A DNA stretch of 64,000 nucleotides, from NCBI RefSeq assembly GCF_022879595.1, contig NZ_CP084266.1, forward strand, positions 372,001-436,000, given 5' to 3'. A program made the position numbers and the translations under genes. The stretch comes from Caballeronia sp. Lep1P3. GTDB taxonomy: Bacteria; Pseudomonadota; Gammaproteobacteria; Burkholderiales; Burkholderiaceae. Shown here one piece after another: positions 8,638-17,167 of this stretch (within the stretch, counting starts at the first letter, position 1; the number at the start of each line of letters is the position of its first letter). The notes below the pieces were generated by a model, which was not told the DNA's origin, made no database searches, and saw nothing but the letters and a program-made list of their open reading frames with translations.

Positions 8638-10044
8638 ATGATAGAACTCAAGCTGGAACGCGGCTCGCGGCATGCGCCGACGCTCGTCGAACAACTCGTG
8701 CGCGCTTTTGCTTCTGCGATCGAAGCGCAGACGCTGCGCGCGGGCACGCTGCTGCCTTCCGTGCGACGTCTCGCCGACGAGCAGCGCCTGAGCACGTTCA
8801 CCGTGACCGAAGCGTATGGCAGGCTCGTATCGATGGGGCTCGTGGCCGCGCGGCGCGGATCGGGTTATCGCGTGGCCGTGCGCGGTCATCGCGATGAAGT
8901 GCGCGCGCTCGAATGGCAACCGCCGAGTCTCACCGCGACGTGGCTGCTTTCCGACGTCTTCGCCGATCATTCCGTGCCTATAAAAGCGGGCTGCGGCTGG
9001 CTGCCGAACGAGTGGATCAACGAAAGCGGCCTGCAACATGCGCTGCGCGCGCTAAGCCGCGTGCCCGCCGCGCGCATCGCGGATTACGGCCATCCCTATG
9101 GCTTCGCGCCGCTGCGCGAACGCATCGCGGAGCAACTGGATCGCTACGGCCTGCCTGTCGATGCCGCCTCCAACGTGCTGATGACCGCGGGCGCGACGCA
9201 GGCGCTCGATCTCATCGTGCGCACGCTGTTACGCCCAGGCGATGCCGTGGTCGTCGAAGATCCGGGCTACTGCAATCTCTTGCAGATTCTGCGGCTCGCC
9301 GGTCTCGACGTGCATGGCGTGCCGCGCACCGTGGCGGGCATCGATACGGAAGCGTTCGAGCAGGTTGTCATCGCGCATCGTCCGAAGGCCGTCTTTCTGA
9401 ACACGACATTGCAGAACCCGACGGGCGCGACGTTCAACATGGCATGCGCCTTTCGTCTGCTGCAGATCGCGCAGCGCCACGGCCTCTGGATCATCGAAGA
9501 CGACGTGAACCGCGAACTCGCGCCCCCCGGCGCGCCCCTGCTCGCCGCAATGGAAGGGCTCAACCGCGTGCTGTATGTCGGCGGTTTCGCGAAGACCATC
9601 ACGCCGTCGCTGCGTAGCGGCTATGTGGTCGCGGAGCGCGCGGTGCTGCGTGAACTGGCCCGCACGAAGATGGCGGTGGGGCTGACGTCATCGGAGGCGA
9701 CCGAACGTATCGTCGACAAAGTGCTGACGGAAGGACGCTATGCGCGCCACGTCGAATTCGTCGTGGAGAAGCTCAGGCACGCGCATGCGCTCGTCGAGGA
9801 GCGCATGGACGCGCTCGGCGCAAGTGTGTTCAGGCGGCCGCGCGCGGGCCTTTTCGTGTGGGCGAGCTTGCCCGTCGATCCTTGCGCCGCAGCCGATGTC
9901 GCCACACGCGCGCTCGAGCACGGCATCTGGCTCGCGCCGGGTTCGTATTTCCGCCCCGGCGATGCCCCTAGCGCGTGCTTTCGCTTCAACGTGCCGCATT
10001 CGGTCGACGACGCGTTGTGGACGTTTCTCGAGACCTTGCCTTAG
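8638..10044 (+). CDS. MocR-family transcriptional regulator (GntR wHTH fused to aminotransferase)
   Basis: This 468-residue protein has a GntR winged helix at about 10-80 (LLPSVRRLADEQRLSTFTV). The rest is a type-I aminotransferase-like domain with QNPTG at 259-263 and the PLP lysine Lys319 in GGFAKT. These regulators bind PLP or a PLP-amino-acid adduct and switch a neighbouring gene. Here the divergent omega-aminotransferase is the obvious target and the direct repeats between them the likely binding site. The exact effector cannot be read from sequence. Confidence 0.88.
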   Translation: MIELKLERGSRHAPTLVEQLVRAFASAIEAQTLRAGTLLPSVRRLADEQRLSTFTVTEAYGRLVSMGLVAARRGSGYRVAVRGHRDEVRALEWQPPSLTATWLLSDVFADHSVPIKAGCGWLPNEWINESGLQHALRALSRVPAARIADYGHPYGFAPLRERIAEQLDRYGLPVDAASNVLMTAGATQALDLIVRTLLRPGDAVVVEDPGYCNLLQILRLAGLDVHGVPRTVAGIDTEAFEQVVIAHRPKAVFLNTTLQNPTGATFNMACAFRLLQIAQRHGLWIIEDDVNRELAPPGAPLLAAMEGLNRVLYVGGFAKTITPSLRSGYVVAERAVLRELARTKMAVGLTSSEATERIVDKVLTEGRYARHVEFVVEKLRHAHALVEERMDALGASVFRRPRAGLFVWASLPVDPCAAADVATRALEHGIWLAPGSYFRPGDAPSACFRFNVPHSVDDALWTFLETLP

Positions 10045-10047
10045 CGC

Positions 10048-10353
10048 TCAGGCATTTGCATGCGCGCTGAGGCGATGCATATGTGTTCGCTGGCGTGCCG
10101 CGCTCTTCTTCCCGTCGCGCGATGCGGCGAGATGCGCTTGCAGACGTTCGCACACGTCTTTTCTGCGCACAGGGTTGAGCGGATCGCACAGACGAATGGT
10201 GAGCGTCGATGCCTTCAGGTGCAGCGGCATCGGCGTGTCGGCTTCCGGCGCTTCCCAAAGTACGACGGTATGCGTGCCGTCCGATACTTGCACGACCTGA
10301 AAGCACGCGAGATTGATCTTGCTAAGTTCGTGAGGTTCGATCGAGTGATGCAT
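10048..10353 (-). CDS. Hypothetical protein
   Basis: This 101-residue protein begins MHHSIEPHELSKINLA and contains a beta-rich stretch CFQVVQVSDGTHTVVLWEA, then a basic His/Arg/Ala tail. No recognised domain, signal peptide or membrane segment is visible. The ATG at 10353 was preferred to an upstream one because the residues before it look non-coding. It converges with mocR, with stops three bases apart. Confidence 0.5.
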   Translation of the reverse strand: MHHSIEPHELSKINLACFQVVQVSDGTHTVVLWEAPEADTPMPLHLKASTLTIRLCDPLNPVRRKDVCERLQAHLAASRDGKKSAARQRTHMHRLSAHANA

Positions 10354-10544
10354 GATGTCCCCGAAATAGTTGCTCCATGCGGTGCACTTCATGCAAACAC
10401 TATGCCGATGCCCTCTCGCGCGCGGTTTCATGGTCTGCGGCAGCGACTGTGTAACTTCCTGCGTGCCGTGCGTGAAAAAACGAAAGTCATTTGATTGGCT
10501 CGAACGTATTCGTCGGAAGTTCGATTCGATTCGACGAGTACTGC

Positions 10545-11333
10545 CTAAGCGCTTTCTTTAATCGCGATGAACGCGGCGGTTTCGTAAGGCACAGTCACCG
10601 CTTTCTTGCCGCGAAGCTCGGGCTCGGATTCGATCAGCGCGCGAAGCTCCGCGTCGATGCGCTCGCGCGCGTCCTCCGGCAGCGCGGCGACAAAGCTCGT
10701 CGAACGCACGCGATGCACGATCACGTCTTCGGGGGAGCCAGTATGGCCAAGCGAAAAATGCGTTTCTTTTAGCGGCCCGAAGCCGGGATGCGGAAATGCG
10801 CTGCGCCACGCGCCGGTGTAATAGCGCGGCGTGTCGCCTTCGTGCCGATTGACGATTTCATCGAGCCGTGCGACCCAGGGCACGCGCGCATCGCGCAGAT
10901 TCCATACGAGACCGAGGCGGCCGCCCGGCTTGAGCACGCGATGAATTTCGCTCAGCGCGTCGCGGCTTGCGAACCAGTGAAAGGACTGCGCGCAGACGAC
11001 CGCATCGACGGATGCATCGTCGAGCGGCAGCGCCTGCGCCGTGCCCTTGAGCGCCCTGACGTTTGGCAACGCGGTGGCGAGCTTGCCGCGCATCGAATCG
11101 ACCGGCTCGACGGCGATCACGCTCGCGCCGGTATCGACAAGGCGCGGCGTGAACTTGCCCGTGCCCGCGCCGAGATCGACGACGCTTGCGCCCGGTTCAA
11201 GCCCGAGCGCACCGGTGAGCCAGCCCGCGAGTTCCGGCGGATAGTCCGGGCGTCCGCGCACGTAACTGTCGGCATTGGCCATATAGCCCGCAGCCGCCGC
11301 CCGATGCACGGCGTCAGATCCGGTTTGCGTCAT
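10545..11333 (-). CDS. Class I SAM-dependent methyltransferase
   Basis: This 262-residue protein carries the SAM-binding loop VVDLGAGTGKF at 51-61, the acidic VIAVEPVDSM strand and a Methyltransf_11-type block DASVDAVVCAQSFHWF followed by HRVLKPGGRLGLVWN. It resembles UbiE/COQ5-like small-molecule methyltransferases such as those annotated as trans-aconitate methyltransferase-like, but the substrate cannot be told. It lies 23 bases upstream of a binding-protein gene's stop, on the opposite side of that gene's coding direction, so the two are close tandem genes on the minus strand. Confidence 0.8.
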   Translation of the reverse strand: MTQTGSDAVHRAAAAGYMANADSYVRGRPDYPPELAGWLTGALGLEPGASVVDLGAGTGKFTPRLVDTGASVIAVEPVDSMRGKLATALPNVRALKGTAQALPLDDASVDAVVCAQSFHWFASRDALSEIHRVLKPGGRLGLVWNLRDARVPWVARLDEIVNRHEGDTPRYYTGAWRSAFPHPGFGPLKETHFSLGHTGSPEDVIVHRVRSTSFVAALPEDARERIDAELRALIESEPELRGKKAVTVPYETAAFIAIKESA

Positions 11334-11356
11334 CGCGTTGGCTCCTCTCGTTCAAC

Positions 11357-12136
11357 TCATTCGCCGTAGATATCGAAGTCGAAATACTTCTGCTCGATGC
11401 GCTTGTACGTGCCGTCCTTGATCATCGCGGCAATCGCGCCATCGAGCTTCTCCTTGAGATCGGTGTCTTCCTTGCGTAAGCCGATTGCCGTGCCGGGACC
11501 GAAAATCGCGCTGTCTTCAAGCGCGGGCCCGGCAAAAGCGTAAGGCTTGCCGCGCGGCGTATCGAGAAAACCGCGTTCGGCCTGCACCGCGTTTTGAAGC
11601 GAGGCGTCGAGACGTCCCGTCAGTAAATCGGCATAGACCTGATCCTGATCCGCATACGATACGACCGTTACGCCCTTGGCGCCCCAATGCGCCTTGGCGT
11701 AAGTTTCCTGCATGGAACCTTGTTCCACGCCGACAGACTTGCCCGCAAGCGATTCCGCCGTCGGCTCGATCCTCGAATCGCGCTTTGCGACGAGCCGCGT
11801 AGGGACATGAAAGAGTTTGCTCGAGAAAGCAATCTGCTTGACGCGCGCGGGCGTCATGGACATGGTGGAGAGAACGCCGTCGAACTTGCGCGATTTCAGA
11901 CCGGGAATCATGCCGTCGAACGCATTTTCGACCCACACGCATTTTGCGTCGAGACGGCGGCACAGTTCGTTGCCGACATCGATATCGAAGCCGACGAGCT
12001 TGCCGTCGGGCGCTTTCGACTCGAACGGCGGATAGCTGGCGTCGACGCCGAAGCGAATGGTCGACCAGTCTTTGGCGTGCGCGCCAATGGATACGGTCAG
12101 CATTGAACTCAACAACACCGTCAGCAGCGTCTTCAC
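11357..12136 (-). CDS. Periplasmic amino-acid-binding protein (lysine/arginine/ornithine type)
   Basis: This 259-residue protein has a signal peptide cleaved near AHA-KDW (residue 21). It shows the SBP family 3 pattern: FGVDASYPPFE, GKLVGFDIDVGNELCRRL and the disulfide pair Cys59/Cys66 in the CRRLDAKCVW segment typical of ArgT/HisJ. The substrate is probably a basic amino acid. No ABC permease or ATPase is nearby, so it is an orphan binding protein whose transporter lies elsewhere. The methyltransferase gene follows it 23 bases downstream. Confidence 0.85.
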   Translation of the reverse strand: MKTLLTVLLSSMLTVSIGAHAKDWSTIRFGVDASYPPFESKAPDGKLVGFDIDVGNELCRRLDAKCVWVENAFDGMIPGLKSRKFDGVLSTMSMTPARVKQIAFSSKLFHVPTRLVAKRDSRIEPTAESLAGKSVGVEQGSMQETYAKAHWGAKGVTVVSYADQDQVYADLLTGRLDASLQNAVQAERGFLDTPRGKPYAFAGPALEDSAIFGPGTAIGLRKEDTDLKEKLDGAIAAMIKDGTYKRIEQKYFDFDIYGE

Positions 12137-12220
12137 GATCGTCCCTTCTTAGCGATGAGTTTAAGGATAGCGTTTTAAACCGTCGCTAAAGATTATAGAG
12201 GGGCGCTTGAAGCGAATAAG

Positions 12221-12248
12221 AAAACGGCCGCGAAAATCGCGGCCGTTG
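12221..12248 (-). terminator. Intrinsic terminator after the hsp20 pair
   Basis: A perfect 10-bp stem, AACGGCCGCG / CGCGGCCGTT, with loop AAAAT, is followed on the minus strand by TTTTCTTATT. It lies 36 bases past the second hsp20 stop. Confidence 0.85.
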
Positions 12249-12283
12249 CTGCCTGAAGAGTGCGTTGACGCCTGCCGAATCCC

Positions 12284-12688
12284 TCAGCTCGCGCGCACTT
12301 CGATACGACGCGGACGCGCTTCTTCGCGGCGCGGAATGGTCAGCTTGAGCACGCCATTCGTGAGGTTCGCATCGATTTTCGTGGTGTCGAAATCGTCGCT
12401 CACGCTAAAGGCGCGGGCAAAGCGCGGCGCGCGCACTTCGGCGTGACGCAGGCGCAAACCCGCTTGCGCCGGAATAGCCGCCTCTGCTTCGATATAAAGC
12501 CGCGCGTCATGCACTTTCACCTCGAGCTTGTCGCGCGGCACGCCGGGCAAGTCGGCCCATAGCGTGATGCCGTGACTGTCTTCGACGATATCCACTGCCG
12601 GCGTAATCGTTGGGCGGCGCACGTTGTCGTCGCTCTTGCGCGCGAGTTCGCTTTCATTGCGCTCGGTCATTTGCGTGTTGTCGCTCAT
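12284..12688 (-). CDS. Small heat shock protein (Hsp20/alpha-crystallin)
   Basis: This 134-residue protein has an alpha-crystallin domain (about 35-125): PAVDIVEDSHGITLWADLPG, then DARLYIEAEA, FARAFSVSDDFDTTKIDA and LTNGVLKLTIPR, with a short polar tail. It is an ATP-independent holdase in the cytoplasm. I placed the start at MSDNTQM, preceded by GGGGAG at good spacing. It follows the other hsp20 by 24 bases, forming a two-gene operon whose products probably co-assemble. The N-terminal arm lacks the usual hydrophobic patch, as in class B-like partners. Confidence 0.88.
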   Translation of the reverse strand: MSDNTQMTERNESELARKSDDNVRRPTITPAVDIVEDSHGITLWADLPGVPRDKLEVKVHDARLYIEAEAAIPAQAGLRLRHAEVRAPRFARAFSVSDDFDTTKIDANLTNGVLKLTIPRREEARPRRIEVRAS

Positions 12689-12712
12689 GTTATTGCTCCC
12701 CAATCTTTCTCG

Positions 12713-13147
12713 TTACTGAATGGTGATGGCGCGCGGCTTGGACGCTTCGCGCTTGCCGACCGTAATGGACAGCGTGCCGTTTTCGTAGCGCGCTTGCACC
12801 TTGTCGATATCCGCGTTTTGCGGCAGTTCGATCACGCGGCGGAAGCTGCCCGTAAAGCGTTCTTTCGCATAAGTGCGCGCGCCTTCGGTCAACGCTTCGG
12901 CCTTGCGCTCGCCGCTTATCGTGAGCGTGCCTTTATCGACCGTCACATCGAGCGATGCGGGATCGACGCCCGGCGCAAACGCGACAATCTGAACGGCGTC
13001 GTCCGTGCTGCCGATATTCAATTGCGGGAATACATCGGCACGGCTCGAACGGATGCTCGACGGAAGATTGCCGAAGAGCGTCGACATCTGCCGCTGCACG
13101 CGGTCGAGTTCCGCGAACAGGTCGCCGCCAAAGTAAAAGTCACTCAT
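12713..13147 (-). CDS. Small heat shock protein (Hsp20), first gene of pair
   Basis: This 144-residue protein starts at MSDFYFGGDLF with GGAGA upstream. The N-terminal arm is hydrophobic (FAELDRVQRQMSTLFGNLP) and the crystallin domain (about 45-140) ends with RYENGTLSITVGKRE. It prevents aggregation of unfolded proteins during heat stress. A sigma32-like promoter lies about 110 bases upstream, and the second hsp20 and a terminator follow. Confidence 0.9.
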   Translation of the reverse strand: MSDFYFGGDLFAELDRVQRQMSTLFGNLPSSIRSSRADVFPQLNIGSTDDAVQIVAFAPGVDPASLDVTVDKGTLTISGERKAEALTEGARTYAKERFTGSFRRVIELPQNADIDKVQARYENGTLSITVGKREASKPRAITIQ

Positions 13148-13251
13148 GGTCCAGTCTCCGGAAAAGCGGCCGATTGAGGCCGGCGCGCAAGGAAAAAGAG
13201 AAAGTGTTCGATAAGGACAGCGCCTTTTTGCCGTCGCTGCCTTTGAATCCA

Positions 13252-13279
13252 AAATAGGAGCGGGGGCTATCGTTTCAAT
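13252..13279 (-). promoter_or_regulatory. Sigma32-like heat-shock promoter for the hsp20 operon
   Basis: On the minus strand ATTGAAA (-35) is separated by 13 bases from TCCTATTT (-10), against the sigma32 consensus CTTGAAA-N11-16-CCCCATnT. The match is 6 of 7 and about 6 of 8 bases. Its position about 105-130 bases before the first hsp20 start fits. Confidence 0.55.
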
Positions 13280-13441
13280 ACCGAAAAACGCATGTCCCAG
13301 CGGTTTTCTTATTCATCGGGTGACTCTTGAAACGGGCGCTCGCGCTCCTAGATTGCATCGTTTATGCGCCTCGCACGCGCAACCTCGACCGGCCATACGC
13401 TCTTACAATGAGCGCTTCATTCTCACGACGGGGACGGCACG

Positions 13442-14425
13442 ATGAAGGCATGCATTTACGGCGCGGGCGCAATCGGCGGATGGATCGGCGTGAAGCTCGC
13501 GCAGGCGGGTTGCGATATCAGCGTGGTCGCGCGCGGCGCGACGCTCGATGCGCTCGGAACGCGCGGCCTGCAACTCGTCGAGAAGGATGCGACGCATACG
13601 GTGCGCGTCGACGCAGCGGCCGCGCCGGAAGAACTCGGCGCGCAGGACCTCGTCGTCGTGGCCGTCAAGGCGCCGGCGATGGAATCGGTGGCCGCGCATA
13701 TCGCGCCGCTTCTGAACCCGCAAACCGTGGTGCTGACCGCGATGAACGGCGTGCCGTGGTGGTTCTGCGACGGCCTTGGCGAACCGTTCGCGGGCAAGCG
13801 CCTTTCATCGGTCGATCCGCACGGCGCGATCGCCGCGGCCATCCCCAGCGGGCAAACCGTGGGCTGCGTCGTGCATGCGAGTTGCGTCGTGCAGGCGCCG
13901 GGCGTGATCGGCCATCGTCAGGGAAAGGCACTCATTTTCGGCGAAGCGAGCGGCAAGCCGAGCGCGCGCGTCGACTCGCTCGTCTCGCTCTTCGCGAAGG
14001 CGGGCTTCGATGCGTCGGGCTCGCCGCTCATCCAGCGCGACGTCTGGTTCAAGCTCTGGGGCAACATGACGATGAACCCGATCAGCGCGATCACCGGCGC
14101 CACGACGGATCGCATTCTGGGCGACGAACTCGTGCGCGGCTTCGTCACGAACGTGATGCTCGAAGCGAAGGAAATCGGCGCGCGCTTTGGCATTCCTATC
14201 GAGCAGCAGCCGGAAGATCGCCACGCGGTCACGCTCAAGCTCGGCGCGATGAAGACGTCGATGCTGCAGGACGTCGAAGCGGGCAAGGCCGTCGAACTCG
14301 ATGCGCTCGTCGCGTCCGTGCGCGAACTCGGCGCCATCACCGGCGTGCCGACGCCTTTCACCGATGCGCTGCTCGGTCTCGCGCGCCTGCATGCGCGCAC
14401 GCTGGGCCTTTATCCGGCGCAATGA
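13442..14425 (+). CDS. 2-dehydropantoate 2-reductase family protein
   Basis: This 327-residue protein has the N-terminal NAD(P) loop CIYGAGAIGGWIG (residues 4-16), a central VVVAVKAPAM, and the C-terminal ketopantoate-reductase helical domain with DVWFKLWGNMTMNPISA containing the conserved Lys. The fold reduces 2-dehydropantoate to pantoate with NADPH. Paralogs in Burkholderia act on other 2-keto acids, so panE is not assigned. It overlaps neither neighbour but the mazG-like gene starts 10 bases after its stop, suggesting co-transcription. Confidence 0.82.
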   Translation: MKACIYGAGAIGGWIGVKLAQAGCDISVVARGATLDALGTRGLQLVEKDATHTVRVDAAAAPEELGAQDLVVVAVKAPAMESVAAHIAPLLNPQTVVLTAMNGVPWWFCDGLGEPFAGKRLSSVDPHGAIAAAIPSGQTVGCVVHASCVVQAPGVIGHRQGKALIFGEASGKPSARVDSLVSLFAKAGFDASGSPLIQRDVWFKLWGNMTMNPISAITGATTDRILGDELVRGFVTNVMLEAKEIGARFGIPIEQQPEDRHAVTLKLGAMKTSMLQDVEAGKAVELDALVASVRELGAITGVPTPFTDALLGLARLHARTLGLYPAQ

Positions 14426-14435
14426 GGGCGACGAC

Positions 14436-14828
14436 ATGAACGAGCAAGGCAACAACGAGCACGACGACGCGCCCGCGAGCGAACTCATCGCGATGCGCGA
14501 CCTGCTGCGCGACTTCGTGCGCGAGCGCGACTGGAGCCGCTTTCACTCGCCGAAGAACCTGGCGGCGGCGTTGAGCGTGGAGGCAAGCGAACTGCTGGAG
14601 CCGTTCACCTGGCTTGCCACCGGCGACAAGACCGAACTCGACGACGCGAAGCTCCGCGCGATTCGCCACGAAATGGCGGACGTGCTCGCCTATCTCGTCA
14701 TGCTGGCCGATGCGCTCGACGTGGACCTGCATCGCGCGCTCGTCGAGAAGATGGCGATCAATCGCGCGAAGTATCCGGCGCACAAGGTTCGCGGCGACGC
14801 GCGCAAGTACAGCGAATACGACGAATGA
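14436..14828 (+). CDS. MazG-like nucleotide pyrophosphohydrolase (RS21-C6/dCTPase type)
   Basis: This 130-residue protein carries the all-alpha NTP-PPase signature: Glu49, Glu52 and Glu55 in VEASELLE, and Glu79/Asp82 in EMADVLAY, which bind Mg2+. The C-terminal KMAINRAKYP is typical of the RS21-C6 group that cleaves modified dCTP or other non-canonical NTPs to monophosphates. The first 18 residues are polar. It follows the PanE-like gene by 10 bases; the link is probably transcriptional only. Confidence 0.85.
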   Translation: MNEQGNNEHDDAPASELIAMRDLLRDFVRERDWSRFHSPKNLAAALSVEASELLEPFTWLATGDKTELDDAKLRAIRHEMADVLAYLVMLADALDVDLHRALVEKMAINRAKYPAHKVRGDARKYSEYDE

Positions 14829-14908
14829 GCGTGGCAATGAAACGCATGAATGACAACGCGCACGCACGCGGTTAGGCTCGCATAAACCACTGACAACAAG
14901 GATCGCCG

Positions 14909-16081
14909 ATGGACTTTTCGCTTTCGCCGGAGTTGACCGAATTGCAGGCGCGCGTGCGCGCGTTCGTCGCGGATGAAATCGTGCCCTTCGAGCGCGATCC
15001 GCGCTGCACGCCGCATGGACCGAACGAAGCGTTGCGCGCCGAACTGATCGCGAAGGGCCGCAAGGCGGGACTGTTGTCGAGTCACGTATCGCCGGAATTC
15101 GGCGGATTGGGGCTGGGTCACGTCGCGAAGGCCATTCTGTTCGAGGAAGCGGGCTATTCCCCGCTCGGGCCGGTTGCGCTCAACATCGCCGCGCCCGACG
15201 AGGGCAACATGCATCTGCTCGAAGCCATCGCGACGCCCGAGCAGAAGGCGCGCTGGCTGCGTCCGCTGGCGGCGGGCGAGATTCGCTCGTGCTTCTGCAT
15301 GACCGAGCCGCCGCCCGGCGCGGGCGCGGACCCCGCGATGCTGCAAACCACCGCCACCCGCGACGGCGACGATTACGTGATCGATGGCCGCAAGTGGTTC
15401 ATCACCGGCGCGGAGGGCGCGTCGGTGGCGATCGTCATGGCGAAATTCGCGGACGGTCCCGCGACGATGTTTCTCGCCGACATGTCGAGTCCCGGCATCG
15501 TGATCGAGCGGTCGATGGATTCGCTCGATACGTGTTTTCCGGGCGGCCACGGCGTCGTGCGGTTCGACGGGCTGCGCGTGCCGGCGGCGAACGTGCTCGG
15601 CGAGGCGGGCGAGGGCTTTCGCTACGCGCAGGTGCGTCTGTCGCCGGCGCGCCTCACGCACTGCATGCGCTGGCTGGGCGCGGCGCGGCGCGCACACGAT
15701 GTCGCAAGCGAACATGCGCGGCGGCGTCAGGCGTTCGGCAAGGCGCTCGGGGAACACGAAGGCGTCGGCTTCATGCTGGCCGACAACGAAATGGACCTGC
15801 ATGTGACGCGCCTCGCGATCTGGCACTGCGCCTGGGTGCTGGATCAGGGCGTATTAGGAAAGCACGAGTCGAGCATCGCGAAGGTGGTGTCGTCAGAGGC
15901 GCTGTGGCGCGTCGTCGACCGCTCGGTGCAAGTGCTCGGCGGACAGGGCGTGACGCACGAAACGGTCGTCGCACGCATCTTCGCCGACATGCGCGCGTTC
16001 CGGATTTACGACGGTCCGTCGGAGGTGCATCGCTGGAGCATCGCGCGGCGAATCTTGCGCGCGGACAGGGCGCGCGTGTAA
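14909..16081 (+). CDS. Acyl-CoA dehydrogenase (ACAD10/11-like)
   Basis: This 390-residue flavoprotein has all three acyl-CoA dehydrogenase domains: the helical N-terminus, the beta domain with CFCMTEPPPGAGADP and WFITGAEGA, and the C-terminal bundle with RRQAFGKALGEHEGV and VLGGQGVTHET. At the catalytic position the motif is YDGPSEVHR, so Asp replaces the usual Glu, as in ACAD10/11-type enzymes. It oxidises an acyl-CoA to the 2-enoyl-CoA with FAD. The substrate is unknown and no other fatty-acid genes are adjacent. Confidence 0.88.
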   Translation: MDFSLSPELTELQARVRAFVADEIVPFERDPRCTPHGPNEALRAELIAKGRKAGLLSSHVSPEFGGLGLGHVAKAILFEEAGYSPLGPVALNIAAPDEGNMHLLEAIATPEQKARWLRPLAAGEIRSCFCMTEPPPGAGADPAMLQTTATRDGDDYVIDGRKWFITGAEGASVAIVMAKFADGPATMFLADMSSPGIVIERSMDSLDTCFPGGHGVVRFDGLRVPAANVLGEAGEGFRYAQVRLSPARLTHCMRWLGAARRAHDVASEHARRRQAFGKALGEHEGVGFMLADNEMDLHVTRLAIWHCAWVLDQGVLGKHESSIAKVVSSEALWRVVDRSVQVLGGQGVTHETVVARIFADMRAFRIYDGPSEVHRWSIARRILRADRARV

Positions 16082-16430
16082 CGCGTTCTCTCTTTGTGCA
16101 CTGCGCCACGGACGAGCGTCGTGGCCGGTTGCGGCGTGCGCAACGAGTGCCGCGATCCGGTTACATCTTGTAGCCATTTGCTGCGAACTTTGTCAGATTT
16201 CCCGCTTGCGTTTCATCGACGCCACGCCTCGGGAAACCCCTTGTTGCGGCGCAGCATCCCATTGAGTATGCTGTTCTTCGCGGGCGGCTTCGCCGTCATT
16301 CTTGCAAACAACAAACATCGCCCGGAGGGGAGCTTCTCCAAGGGCCTCAAACGAGAAGCGCCGGTAATCAAGAACGTTCGTCGAGGCGGGCAGCGCGCCC
16401 TCGTGAGCGTCCACTTGAAGGAGCCGCAAT
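16082..16430. other. Gene-free stretch with a hairpin in the leader of the next gene
   Basis: No open frame here looks coding. The notable structure is GCTTCTC (16332-16338) pairing with GAGAAGC (16353-16359) around a 14-base loop, preceded by an SD-like GGAGGGGA at 16324. It may be part of the 5' leader of the small gene at 16431. Confidence 0.4.
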
Positions 16431-16670
16431 ATGGACCTGAGCAGACCGTCGAATCCGACGCTGCACGTCTTCCAGCAGGAAGGCGGGTGGCACTGGGGCA
16501 TTACCGTCGAACGCGCGGCGGGGGGCGGCATGAAAGTCGTCGCCTATAGCGACGAAGGTTTCGACTCGGAAGACGAAGCGCGCGAAGACGGCGAGTACGT
16601 GCTGCGCTCGGAAGACTGGCGCTCGCGCCAGAGCTTCAGCCGAAGCGAGCGGCGCACCGGCTGCTCTTGA
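16431..16670 (+). CDS. Small conserved-looking hypothetical protein
   Basis: This 79-residue protein starts seven bases after AAGGAG. It contains HVFQQEGGWHWGITVERAAGGG and a second half rich in acidic residues (SDEGFDSEDEAREDGEYVL), ending in a Ser/Arg tail with a lone Cys. The pattern resembles a short beta-hairpin domain plus helix. No known family is recognised. It is flanked by gene-free DNA on both sides, so it is probably expressed alone. Confidence 0.6.
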   Translation: MDLSRPSNPTLHVFQQEGGWHWGITVERAAGGGMKVVAYSDEGFDSEDEAREDGEYVLRSEDWRSRQSFSRSERRTGCS

Positions 16671-16855
16671 GCGCGGCCGGCTTACGCCGTTTCGCTGGTC
16701 TTCCGTTCGTCTTTCCACGCCTCCATCAAGGCACCTTTCCCCCAAGCGATTAGAGCGCGACACTTCACGCACCGCATCCGAAGCGAGGCGCGCATCATGT
16801 CATCCGCGTCCGTCGACGACTTCCCCCCACGCAACGCCCGACGACCCGCGCTTCG

Positions 16856-17065
16856 TCATGCGCCCGGCCGGTCGATGGGCGGCGTTCCATCGTGGAAGAA
16901 CTTCTTCAGCTCGGCGCGCAGTTCGGGCGATTCCGCGTGCCGGTGCGCGCTGACTGCGTGCTGCACGGCGGCTTCGAGCAGCTCCTCTTCGGAGTCGGCG
17001 GCGAGCGCCACGGTGCAGTTCATGTCGCTCGGGACTTCGCGGCAATCGATGTACTTGCGTGTCAT
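16856..17065 (-). CDS. DUF1059 small protein
   Basis: This 69-residue protein starts MTRKYIDCREVPSDMNCTVA, the DUF1059 pattern with two conserved Cys (8 and 17), followed by a helical segment EEELLEAAVQHAVSAH with a His-rich end. The family is short, widespread and of unknown function. A strong GGAGGA site lies 5 bases before the ATG. It diverges from the DUF3293 gene. Confidence 0.85.
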   Translation of the reverse strand: MTRKYIDCREVPSDMNCTVALAADSEEELLEAAVQHAVSAHRHAESPELRAELKKFFHDGTPPIDRPGA

Positions 17066-17167
17066 GACATCCTCCTCCCGTGAGAGGGCGAGTTCGGTGT
17101 AGGCGGCGCCTTGTGCCCGAGCGCCCGAGTTTGCACGCGCGTGCGCGCTCCGGTAAGGTGCTTCTCC

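Noticed and set aside
7165..9039. A 624-codon minus-strand frame over the aminotransferase and the MocR start.
   Set aside because: It overlaps two well-identified genes in another frame and is Arg-rich without motifs.
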